This document shows, piece by piece, positions 1-8,411 of a DNA stretch of 64,000 nucleotides. The position numbers were made by a program, and so were the translations under genes. The number at the start of each line of letters is the position of its first letter. The first letter of the stretch is position 1. The notes under the pieces were generated by a model that searched no databases, was not told the DNA's origin, and saw only the letters and a program-made list of their open reading frames with translations. The DNA is from DASQPA01 sp963757335. GTDB lineage: Bacteria; Acidobacteriota; Thermoanaerobaculia; Multivoradales; UBA5704. Where the stretch lies: contig CAVWRJ010000025.1 in NCBI GenBank assembly GCA_963757335.1, forward strand, positions 682,001-746,000, written 5' to 3'.

Positions 1-2
1 AT

Positions 3-512
3 GGTAGCAGTGTCCCTCCCTCCCCCCTCGACAACGCCTTCTCCCCCGCCTACCTGGCCCGCCTGCGCGAGCAGGACGACTCCCTGACCGCCGCCGAGGC
101 GGAGCTTGCCGGTCCCTGGAAGATCGAGCCGGTCCCGGGCAAGCCGGGGGCGGTCGCTGTGCTTCGGCAGTGGGAGGAGATGGATGCCGGCGATCCTCCC
201 GTCGCCGTCCTCTGGCATGGGGAGACGGCGAGGCTCCTCTCCGTCCTCCTTCCGGTAATCGACCGCGAGCCGCTCTTCTATATTGAGGAAGGGACCGCTT
301 CGGAGGGCTATCCGCTGGTCGCGGTCTATGGCGAGCAGGGACCCCAGGTCGCCGGCTGGCTCGACCGTTGTGAGCCGCGGTGGACGGAGGGGCTCCATAT
401 TCTGGAGGCGCTCGTCCGTTCGCCTCTCGCTCTCGCGACTCTGCTCGAAGCGGCCGGGCCCGGGGCCGAAGAGCAGGTCGGGCGGATCCGCGCCCGGCAT
501 TCGCGGGCTTAG
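3..512 (+). CDS. Hypothetical protein, C-terminal part (5' end cut by window)
   Basis: The frame is open from the first bases of the window to a TAG at 510-512, so about 169 residues of a longer protein are visible. The visible part is acidic and rich in Ala, Glu and Leu, with no membrane segment, cysteine pair or recognisable catalytic motif. A GTG at 159 could serve as an internal start, but the upstream residues look equally protein-like, so I treat the gene as 5'-partial. I do not recognise the family. It is followed by about 260 bp with insertion-sequence end motifs. Confidence 0.55.
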   Translation, partial: GSSVPPSPLDNAFSPAYLARLREQDDSLTAAEAELAGPWKIEPVPGKPGAVAVLRQWEEMDAGDPPVAVLWHGETARLLSVLLPVIDREPLFYIEEGTASEGYPLVAVYGEQGPQVAGWLDRCEPRWTEGLHILEALVRSPLALATLLEAAGPGAEEQVGRIRARHSRA

Positions 513-631
513 GGAAGACGGCCGGGGGGACGGGAATGGGCGGGCAGGCCGCAGCTTCCGTCCCTCTTGGCTGTGGTGCTAGGCGGCACGGAGTGCAGCG
601 GAGGTTTTACTTTCGCGTGGACGGCCGAGGA

Positions 632-683
632 CATGGGTAACACTTCAGACCGGAGACATAGGTAACACTCCCGGAGGGAGTGG
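632..683. repeat. Insertion-sequence terminal motifs (two GTGTTACC copies)
   Basis: Read on the minus strand, GTGTTACCTATGTC and GTGTTACCCATGTC occur about 26 bp apart, just beyond the 3' end of the transposase remnant. Repeated end motifs of this form are typical of transposase-binding sites at IS481-like element ends. A GC-rich inverted repeat (GGCGGCGGCTCC and its complement, about 710-764) lies between these motifs and the transposase stop. The opposite element end was not found. Confidence 0.5.
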
Positions 684-770
684 TTGATAGTCCCGGCTGA
701 CTGACAAGGGGGCGGCGGCTCCGGAGGGAAGCCCGGAGGGCGACCGGAGGAGCCGCCGCCGTGCAGCCGG

Positions 771-1214
771 CTAGCCATACAATTTGCGTTCTCGTTCATT
801 CAACCGGGCCAGGCGGAGACTGCCGAAATAGACCGCCCACAGCCCGTCGTCGTACTCCTCGAGCCCGACGTGCTCCCCGCGCAAAGCTTCGGTGAGAAAC
901 AAGTGTCCTCCTTTCCACTTGATCTCGCCACCCTGGTGGACGTAGCGCACCTCGTAGTGGCCCGGATATTCGGGCTTCGGGAGGTGCTTGGGGTAAGGAC
1001 GGCTGGCGGGTTGGTAGAGCTCGCTCGGAGTCCTCTGGCTGAGCGCCTCATGGGGTCTCTGCTCGTTGTACTCGCGGCGGAAGTCATGGAAACGGTCTTG
1101 GTGGGACGAGCCGTCGGTGGCCGGCGGGCGGGCCGTTTCGGCCTTGAGGATGCGGTGCATCTGCTCGTGCCGGCCGTTCTGCTCGAAATGAGCGGGGGCA
1201 GTGTGTTCCAGCCG
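771..1214 (-). pseudogene. IS481-like transposase, C-terminal integrase-core remnant
   Basis: The protein ends with the hallmark tail of IS481/IS3-type DDE transposases. It has a QNGRHEQMHRILK block near the last acidic catalytic position, then FRREYNEQRPHEALSQRTPS, then a C-terminal beta-rich tail (EYDDGLWAVYFGSLRLARL). Only about 148 residues remain. The N-terminal HTH and the first two catalytic acidic residues are missing. In place of the missing part, the reading frame runs into a scrambled piece of the sensor kinase gene (1216-1270). The element is therefore broken and inactive. IS-end motifs lie downstream of its 3' end. Confidence 0.8.
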
Positions 1215-1215
1215 G

Positions 1216-1270
1216 ATCCCGCCGCCGTGCTCCTCGGGCGCCGCGCGGGAGCCCTCGACCAGACCGGCGA
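1216..1270 (-). other. Mosaic remnant of the neighbouring sensor-kinase gene
   Basis: Bases 1216-1237 are identical to 2130-2151, and 1236-1270 match 2471-2505 with one mismatch. Both targets lie inside the NtrY-like kinase gene, about 320 bp apart there but fused here at a shared CCTCGG. The piece is in frame with the transposase remnant. A copy of the kinase 3' region, shortened by an internal deletion, therefore abuts the IS remnant. It is either a rearrangement scar or an assembly chimera. Confidence 0.75.
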
Positions 1271-1427
1271 ACACTGGAGCGCCGCCAGAGCTGTCTATAG
1301 ATGGCGCTCGCAACTACCGAATCTTTGGGAGCTGAGGAAAGATGGCCTAAGCCTCTGAAATCAAACAGCTCCCATAACTTCCCTATGTCAATCTGGATAG
1401 GAAGCCCAAGGGATCCTGACGACTCCC

Positions 1428-1679
1428 TTAGTGTGCAGGAAGAGAGCGGGAATGTGCACGGGGGCTCCGGTCGTGTGCAAGAACGACCTGGCCATGCACA
1501 CGACAGCGCCGGGAGTGTGCAAGACTGCCGCGGAAATGCACACGATGGTTCCAGTCGTGTGCAAGAACGCCTCAGAAATGCACATGCCGAAGACAGTCGT
1601 GTGCACGAATGCTTTGGAAATGCACATTTCCGGTTCGGTCATGTGCATTTCTGAGTTCAACCTGCACATTTCCAGGCCG
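1428..1679. repeat. Tandem array, six 42-bp units with internal dyad
   Basis: Six head-to-tail units of exactly 42 bp begin at 1428, 1470, 1512, 1554, 1596 and 1638. Each carries GTGTGCA near its start and TGCAC(A/C) about 16 nt later, an inverted repeat able to form a hairpin. The last unit is most diverged. Because 42 is divisible by three the array is open in several frames, and one + frame gives a 14-residue repeat with VCK and EMH. No ribosome-binding site or extended gene supports translation, so I treat it as a non-coding repeat. A second array of the same period but different sequence lies at 43305. Confidence 0.85.
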
Positions 1680-1701
1680 TAAAGGTGGGCGTACGCGCCG
1701 G

Positions 1702-2068
1702 CTAGGCGCTAGCGGGCGCTGTCGCTCGTTCGAGCTTCGCTAAGTAGGCGAGCGCCTCCGCCGTCGTCGTCCCGCACATCTCGGCGCCGGGCCGGAGCCG
1801 GAGGCAGATCTCCGGTCGCTCCGGCATTCCGAAGAGGAGGCAGCGGTTGTCGGCGGCCTGCGCCACCGTGGGGTGGTAGCTCGGGTCGACCTCCTGGCCG
1901 ACGTTGAAGGCCGCCCCGGCTTTCGCGGGTTTGGCAATATGGGCCGCCAGGGCCGGCGGGGATCGGGAGCAGGTAATGCACGAGAACCGCGAGGTCCTGA
2001 CGCCTCGCCACGTGACCGCCGAGCCCGAGTGAGCCCGTATCGGGGTACACCGCGCGCTGATCGTCCAC
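1702..2068 (-). pseudogene. Decayed gene, possible Cys-rich YkgJ-like C-terminus
   Basis: The last 85 or so residues read well in one minus-strand frame: NRCLLFGMPERPEICLRLRP, then AEMCG and AEALAYLAKLE, ending at a TAG at 1702-1704. The spacing of the three cysteines resembles the C-terminal half of YkgJ-type zinc/iron-chelating proteins, but this is a weak match. Upstream (about 1970-2068) the protein-like reading continues in a different frame, implying a frameshift, and the N-terminal cysteines expected of that family are absent. The fragment ends just beside the kinase stop codon. Most likely a broken remnant. Confidence 0.4.
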
Positions 2069-5000
2069 CTACTGGATCGGCAACGTGATCGCTACTTCCA
2101 ACCCGCCCTCCGGCCGGTTGCGCGCCGTGATCCCGCCGCCGTGCTCCTCGGCGATCCGGCGGGCGATCGGGAGGCCGAGGCCGGTGCCGGTGTCGTGGGT
2201 CGAGAAGTAGGGGTCGAAGATCCTTCCCAGGAGCTCGGGGCGGACCCCGGGGCCGTGGTCGGCGACCGCGATCCGGGCCGTGCCGTCCAGCCGCTCCACC
2301 TGGACCACCACCCTCCCGCCTCCGGCGCTCGCCCGGAGGGCGTTCTCCAGCAGGTTGCGCACCGCCCGGCCGAGGAGCTTGGCGTCGAAGCGGGTGGTGA
2401 TCGGGCCACCGCTGTCCGCCCCATCTCCCGTTCCATTGCCGATCTCTAAATCGACCGTCACCCCCTCGGGGGGCGCCGCGCGGTAGCCCTCGACCAGACC
2501 GGCGATGGCCGCCGTCAGGTCGCCGGGCTGGAGGTCGATCCGCGGGATGGCGCTGTAGGCCGAGAACTCGGCGGCGATCGAGCGCAGCTCGTCGACCTGG
2601 GTGAGGATGTTGTGGGTGCAGCGCTCGAAGACGGCGCTGAAGTGATCGGGGTCGCGGCGGTAGACCTCCCGCATGTGCTCGGCCGAGAGGCGGATGGGGG
2701 TGAGCGGATTCTTGATCTCGTGGGCGATGATCCGCGCCATCTCAGCCCAGGCGAGGAGGCGCTGGCCGCGGAGCACCTCGGTGGCGTCCTCGACGACTAA
2801 GAGCGCCGAGGGCTCCCCCGAGCCGGGGAGGGGGACCCAGACCAGGGTCCACTCCTGCTCCCCGGTGCCTTCGACCGTGCCGGCCGCCCCGGGTTTTTCG
2901 GGATGGCCGGGAGCGCGGGCCAGGCGCACGGTGGTGCGCGCCATCTCGCCGCCGGCCGAGCGCAGGAAGGCGGCGACCGGGGCCAGCCGGCTGGAGCGCT
3001 CCATCGCCCGCTCCAGGGTCTGGCCGGTGTTCACCCCGAGGAGCTCGGCGGCCACCCGGTTGTGCATCAGGACCCGCCGCTCGCGGTCGACCGACACCAC
3101 CCCCGAGGTGATGTTCTCGACCATCCGCTCGACGACCTTCTTCTCTCGCACCAGCCGCTCCCGCCCCTCGGCGATGTGGCGCGCCATCTGGTCGACCGCC
3201 TCGACTAAGGCCGCCAGCTCGAGCTCGGTCGGGGCGAGGTCGAGCGATGTCGCCCCGAGGGCGATCCGCCGGGTTCCCAGGACGAGCTGGGCCAGGGGAC
3301 GGGTGAAGTTCCGCGCCAGGCGGGTCCCCACCGCCATCGAGAGGACGAAGAGGGCGGCGGTGACGAGGAAGGCCCGGCGGCGCAGGTGGAGGAGCTCGGC
3401 CGCCGCCTCCGCCTGCTGGGCGAGGAGGGGGATCGAGAGGAAGAGGCGCTCCTCGTTCTGCACCACTCCGGGTATTTTCAACGGCGCGTAGAGCTCCAGG
3501 TAGTCGGTGCCGCCGGCGTGGTTGGTGCGCGAGGAGAGGTCGTAGCCCAGGAGCGCCAGGCGAGAGTAGATCTCCCCCGGGATCCGCTTCGGGAGCAGAC
3601 CGGCGGTGAACAGCTCGTGCCGCGAGGAGGCGCGGACGGTCGAGCGCCAGTAGAGGTTGACCTCGTGGTGGATCACCTGGGAGAGCGAGCTGAGGACGCC
3701 GTCGTTGAGCGCGGTGTCGATCCCGAAGCCCGGGGGGAGCGCGAGGAAGCGGTCGCCGAGCTCCTTCTGCGCCGAGTTGAGCGCCGCCTCCCCAGCGGTC
3801 CGCTGCTCGCGCTCCAGCCGCTCCCCCATGGTGCGGACGAGGACGGCGTTCAGGAACAGGAGGGGGAAGAGGAGGAGCGCGGTGTAGACGAGGAGCAGAC
3901 GCTTCGAGTAGGAGCGGACGGTCCGCCGTAGGAGGTCCCGGAAGGCGGCCCTGGGGAGCGACAGGAGGAGGGCGAGGACGCTCACCAGGGCGAGGAGGAG
4001 GAGCACGGAGAGCGCGGCGGTGGCGGTCCGTTCGAGGGCGTCGAGCGGGGTTTCGAACGGCAGATAGAGGACCCGCCAACCGGCGGTCGTGCGGAGGGCG
4101 TAGGCGCGGGCCGGGCCGGAGGGGGTGCTCACCCAGGCCGAGCGGGTGCCGGGGCCGGCGGCGAGGGAGGCCTGGAGGGGCGGCGCCTCCTCCCACGGCG
4201 AGAGGGTGGCATGGCGATCCGCGGCATAGAGGGCGTAGAGGACCGGCCAGGGCAGCTCGTCGAAGGGGCTCGCCACCGGCTCGCCCTTCAAGAGGCCGAC
4301 CTCGACCTCCCCCAGGTCGCGCCGGTCCGCCACCTCGAAGCCGGGGCGGGGCAGCAGCCAGTAGCGCGCCCGCGCCCAGGGGACGCCGGCGTAGGTGAGG
4401 ACCGACCGGCCCTCGATGAGCGCCCGCCGCCAGAGGGGTGGCCGGAGCGCGGCGAGGCGGACCTCGCGTTCGTCGATCGACCCGTCGCCGGTCAGGGTCA
4501 TCCCGAAGGAGAAGGAGGAGGCGGGCCCGGCCAGGGGCTCGACGACGAGAGCGGAGAGGGTATGCCGGCGGGCGAGCGGCGAGCTCCGCCAGAGCGCGAA
4601 GGCGAGGTCCTGGCGCTCCAGCCCCTCGGGGGTGCGCGGCACGAGGTTCTTTAAGTCGCGCGACTTGAAATGGGCGGCGAGATCGCGCGCCAGGGCGGTG
4701 ACCTCGGCCTCGGTGGGGGGGGCGAAGCGCGGCAACAGCTCGGTCGCGGCGATGGACGCCAGGCGCAGCCGGTAGGCGGTCTCGGCGGCGCCGGAGGCGG
4801 CGAGAGCGGCGAGGAGGGCGAAGCGCGGCGAAGGCCGCCCCGGAACGGCGGAGATCGCGGGTCCCCACCCAGAGAGCGGCGACCGCGCCGCCCGCCACGA
4901 GGAGGAGGAGAGCGGCGGGGGCGAAGTCGGCGAGCGCGGAGCCGGCGAGGAGGAGGGCGACCGCCAGCCAGGCCCAGCGGTCGCGCGGCTCGGGGGGCTC

Positions 5001-6361
5001 GGCATCGAGGTCTGCCGGGATGCCGGGGGCGTTGGGTCCGCCGGAGTCTCGGGAAGGCCGGCGCCCCGGCCGGCCAGGCAGAGGAGGCCGCAGGTCGCGG
5101 CGGCCAGGGCGAGCCGGAGGCAGAAGACGTGCGGCTCGGCAAGCAGGGAGCCGCCCAGGTCGAGCGGCCCTTCGAACGCCTGGTCGAGCCAGGCCGCGGC
5201 GACCACGGCGAGGACCGAGACCGCCCCGGCCGCGGCGGCAGTGGCGGCCGGGGGGTCGGGCGGCGACGCTGGTGCCCCGGCGGCGTCCCGGACTCCGCCG
5301 CCAGCCCAGCCCGAGGGTCGCCAGGGCGAGCCCGATCGCCAGCCCGGCGACGTCGACCGCCGGCACCTGGGCCGCCGCCCCCAGCGCCAGGAGGCCGCCC
5401 AGGGCGAGCGGCGCGATCGTCGCCAGGCTGGGCGAGCGCCGCTCGGAGCCGGCGGTGGCGGCGGTGCGGCGGTGGTATCGGCCGGGCGGGACGGCAGGGC
5501 GACCCCCACCCCGCGCATGACGGTGAGGGCGAGGAGGGCGAAGCCGAGCGCCGCCCAGGCCACCTGGAGCGGCCAGAGCGGGCGCTCGGCGAGCGGGAGA
5601 CCCGGGCCGGCCAGACCGCCGAAGCCGCGGGCCACGACCAGGGTGGGGAGGCCGCGGACGGCGACGGCGAGGGCCCCGGGGGCGATCTCCCGCGGATCGC
5701 GCACCAGCGACCAGCGGGCGGTCGGCACCGCGGCTCCCGGGTGGCCGCCGAAGGGGAGCTGCTGGGCGGGGAAGCTCGCCCCCGCCACCACCCGCCAGGG
5801 GCGGCGCGAGCGGTCGAGCGGCTCGACCGCGAGGAGGGTGATGGCGCTCCAGCCGGCGACGAAGTGCGGCCCCGAGCGCGGCACGGACTCGGCTTTCAGC
5901 TCGTGCAGCAGCCCCTCCCCCGCCCAGGCCACGGCATTGCCGTCGGGATCGAGGAGGAGCAGCCCGTGGCGGCCTCCCCCTGCCTGGACCTCGTGCTCGG
6001 CCAGCCTTCCGAAGGCCGCCAGGGTCGCCGGAGCATCCTGGGGCGGCCGGCCGAGGGAGCGGGCGGCGTTCCCAGCCTCGTCCCAGAGCCCCCGCCAGAG
6101 CCCGGCGTACTGCTGCCGCGCCGTAGCCATCCAGGCGCTTTCCGAGGTCTGCTCGCCGAGGAGGTAGGACCACTGGATGCCGAGGGCGGCGACGGCGACG
6201 AGGAGAGCGGCCCCGACCACCCCCACCTCGCGGCGCGGCGGCCGCGAACGCAGCCAGAGGGCGGCGAAGACGAGGAGCGCGAGCCCCGACCAGGGGGCGG
6301 GGAGGAGCGGCGAGGCGAGGGCCCCGGCAAGGATCGCGAGCTCTAGGAGGAGGGGGGTCAC
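2069..6361 (-). CDS. NtrY-like membrane sensor histidine kinase
   Basis: A very large (about 1430-codon) sensor kinase. The N-terminal half is a succession of hydrophobic segments and periplasmic-type stretches. It is followed by a membrane segment plus HAMP-like region, a PAS-like domain, a HisKA domain with the H-box AHEIKNPLTPIRLSAEHM, and an ATPase domain with N-box NLLENALRAS, G1 DHGPGV and G2 GTGLGLPIARRIAEEHGGG. This layout matches NtrY-type kinases, which sense envelope or nitrogen signals and phosphorylate NtrC-family regulators. The matching NtrX-like regulator is not adjacent but lies at 33617. In two islands (about 5270-5450 and 4830-5010) the hydrophobic membrane-protein reading is in another frame, indicating four compensating indels. 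The uninterrupted frame there is an artefact of GC richness. Confidence 0.85.
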   Translation of the reverse strand: MTPLLLELAILAGALASPLLPAPWSGLALLVFAALWLRSRPPRREVGVVGAALLVAVAALGIQWSYLLGEQTSESAWMATARQQYAGLWRGLWDEAGNAARSLGRPPQDAPATLAAFGRLAEHEVQAGGGRHGLLLLDPDGNAVAWAGEGLLHELKAESVPRSGPHFVAGWSAITLLAVEPLDRSRRPWRVVAGASFPAQQLPFGGHPGAAVPTARWSLVRDPREIAPGALAVAVRGLPTLVVARGFGGLAGPGLPLAERPLWPLQVAWAALGFALLALTVMRGVGVALPSRPADTTAAPPPPPAPSGARPAWRRSRRSPWAASWRWGRRPRCRRSTSPGWRSGSPWRPSGWAGGGVRDAAGAPASPPDPPAATAAAAGAVSVLAVVAAAWLDQAFEGPLDLGGSLLAEPHVFCLRLALAAATCGLLCLAGRGAGLPETPADPTPPASRQTSMPSPPSRATAGPGWRSPSSSPAPRSPTSPPPLSSSSWRAARSPLSGWGPAISAVPGRPSPRFALLAALAASGAAETAYRLRLASIAATELLPRFAPPTEAEVTALARDLAAHFKSRDLKNLVPRTPEGLERQDLAFALWRSSPLARRHTLSALVVEPLAGPASSFSFGMTLTGDGSIDEREVRLAALRPPLWRRALIEGRSVLTYAGVPWARARYWLLPRPGFEVADRRDLGEVEVGLLKGEPVASPFDELPWPVLYALYAADRHATLSPWEEAPPLQASLAAGPGTRSAWVSTPSGPARAYALRTTAGWRVLYLPFETPLDALERTATAALSVLLLLALVSVLALLLSLPRAAFRDLLRRTVRSYSKRLLLVYTALLLFPLLFLNAVLVRTMGERLEREQRTAGEAALNSAQKELGDRFLALPPGFGIDTALNDGVLSSLSQVIHHEVNLYWRSTVRASSRHELFTAGLLPKRIPGEIYSRLALLGYDLSSRTNHAGGTDYLELYAPLKIPGVVQNEERLFLSIPLLAQQAEAAAELLHLRRRAFLVTAALFVLSMAVGTRLARNFTRPLAQLVLGTRRIALGATSLDLAPTELELAALVEAVDQMARHIAEGRERLVREKKVVERMVENITSGVVSVDRERRVLMHNRVAAELLGVNTGQTLERAMERSSRLAPVAAFLRSAGGEMARTTVRLARAPGHPEKPGAAGTVEGTGEQEWTLVWVPLPGSGEPSALLVVEDATEVLRGQRLLAWAEMARIIAHEIKNPLTPIRLSAEHMREVYRRDPDHFSAVFERCTHNILTQVDELRSIAAEFSAYSAIPRIDLQPGDLTAAIAGLVEGYRAAPPEGVTVDLEIGNGTGDGADSGGPITTRFDAKLLGRAVRNLLENALRASAGGGRVVVQVERLDGTARIAVADHGPGVRPELLGRIFDPYFSTHDTGTGLGLPIARRIAEEHGGGITARNRPEGGLEVAITLPIQ

Positions 6362-6464
6362 CCAGCCGATTCTACACGCCCTCGCCGGGGCTTCTCGTCC
6401 ACCGAATTATTCCGAAATGACATAGAATGAGGCAGCAGTTCTTCAGATCTTCCTGGGAGGTCCG

Positions 6465-8396
6465 ATGAAACGAAGCCTCGCGTCCGGTCTGCTCCTCACC
6501 GCCCTCGCCGCTCCTCCCCCGCCACCCACGTCGTGGCGGTGTCGGGCGAAGTTCCGCTGGCGATCGCTCCCGATACCGAGCACTCCCTCTACTCCCCCGC
6601 CGTCACGGCGGCCGCTCCGGGGGAGTTCGTCGTCGCCTGGGGCGCCGGCTATACGGCCTACCAGGGGTCGCAGGAGATCCGCTTCGACAGCGGCGTCAGC
6701 GGCCGGCAGGTCGGGCTTCACGCCCAACCGCTCGCTCCCGCCTTCCCCGTCGAGCCGGTGACCGACGCCTTCGACGTCCAGGGCCCGAGGATCGCCGGCA
6801 GCGCCTCCGGCCGCTTCGCCGTCGTCTGGGAGCTGACCGACGACAACTTCCTCAACAACCGCTCCCAGCTCCACGTCCGGCTGCGCCAGTTCGGGGCCGA
6901 TGCCCGGCCGCTGGGGAGCGCGGTCAATCTCTACAGCTCGGCGGTGGGAAACCTCGGCCAGAGCGTGTCCGCGGCGAGCACCCAGTCGGTCGCCATGGAC
7001 GCCGCGGGCCGTTCCTCCGTCGCCTGGCTGCAACCGCTGCCGGTCACCGCCGACGGCGCGAGCAACCTCCAGGCGCAGCTCTTCGCTCCGGCGGGCGGGG
7101 CCACGAGCGGCCGCTTCGCGGTCACCGGCCGCACCCAGGCCGAGGCCTTCCCCGCCGTGGCCCGGGACGGCCGCGGCAACTCGGACGTCGTCTACCGTTC
7201 GAAGGTGGCACCGGGGGGGACCACCGGCATCTATCTCCGGCGCTACGACTCCGGCGGCCGGCCGCTCGGCGGCGAGGTCGAGGTCGTCCCGCCGGCGGGC
7301 CAGAGCCACCCGAAGGTCGCGGCGAGCGCCGGCGGGAGCTTCGTCGTCGTCTGGTCGGAGGCCGCGAGCCGGGTCCGGGCGCAGCTCTTCGATGCCGCGG
7401 GACGGCCAAGCGGAGCGGCGATCCAGGTCTCCGGGGCGACCCGGGCGGTCAACGACCTGCCCGATGTCGCCATGGATTCGCGCGGCGAGCTTCGTCGTCG
7501 TCTGGGAAGGAGCGGACGAGGGCTTCCTCCGGCCCACCTTCCTCGGTCGCGCCTTCAGTCGCACCGGGGTGCCCCAGAACGAGATCGACATCCACCCCAC
7601 CTACCCGCTGGTGGACCCGCCGGCGGTCGCCCTGGCCGAGAACGGCACCTTCCTCGTCACCTGGAGCAGCTCGGACCAGGACGTCCCCGCCCGGATCAGC
7701 GCCCGCGCCTTCCGGGCCCTGTCGAACCGCGACCGCTGCGTCTACCGGGACGCCACCTTCCTCTGCGGCACGGCGGGCGGCGACCTCACTCCCCTCGTCC
7801 AACTCGGCAGCGGCACCGCGGCGGGCGACGTCCCCTTCCTCGCCGACGTCGACGGCGACGGTGCGGACGCCCCCTGCATCCGCCGCGGCAGCGCCTTTTC
7901 CTGCGCCCTCTCGGGGAGTCAGGGCGCGGTTTCGCTCTTCCCCTTCGGCGCCGCCTCCCAGGTCCCCCTGGTCGGCGACGTGAACGGCGACGGCAGGGCC
8001 GACTTCTGCGTCCGTCGCGGCCGCTTCTTCCTCTGCGACACCGCCCACGACGGCGGCCTGGCGGAGGTCAAGATCCCCTTCGGCCTGGCGAGCGACGTTC
8101 CGCTCCTCGGCGACGTGGATGGCGACGGCCGCGCCGACCCCTGCGTCTTCCGCCCGGGTCAATTCCTCTGCGACACGACCCACGACGGCGTCCGTGACCT
8201 GGTCCAGACCGAGGACACCCAACCGGGGGACACTCCCCTCCTCGGCGACGCGGACGGCGACGGCCGGGCCGATTTCTGCGTCGTCCGCGGTACCGCTCTC
8301 CTCTGCGATCTCGATCGGAGCGGCAAGCTCACGGCCCAGCCGCTCGCCATTCAGCCGGGGGACGTGGTCCTCCTCGGCAAGGTCGACCGGCTGTAA
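6465..8396 (+). CDS. Secreted FG-GAP/VCBS-repeat protein (two frameshifts)
   Basis: The ATG at 6465 follows a TGGGAGG ribosome-binding site and opens a signal peptide (MKRSLASGLLLTALAA). The reading frame then shifts near 6515 and again near 7488. Across the three frames the product is about 640 residues. The first part has repeated beta-strand units with FVVAWG, FAVVWE and FVVVWEG motifs. The C-terminal third has four calcium-binding-like repeats of the form DVDGDGRADPC or DVNGDGRADFC, as in FG-GAP/VCBS beta-propellers. Cysteines recur after each repeat and may form disulfides. It is probably exported and structural or ligand-binding; its substrate is unknown. It is convergent with the following phosphatase gene. 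Confidence 0.7.
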
Positions 8397-8411
8397 GAGG
8401 AGAGACGAGGC

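Noticed and set aside
1428..1679. Possible CRISPR array
   Set aside because: Units are contiguous and similar over their full length, with no conserved repeat separated by unique spacers, and no cas genes are in the window. The same applies to 35059-35365 and 43305-43556.
1431..1682. Protein of 14-residue repeats encoded by the 42-bp array
   Set aside because: The array is open in several frames simply because 42 is a multiple of three and stops are rare. No ribosome-binding site or conserved flanking domain supports translation.
4670..6346. Long antisense frames opposite the sensor kinase
   Set aside because: They are Arg/Gly/Pro-rich shadows produced by high GC content and show no domain, start signal or family resemblance.
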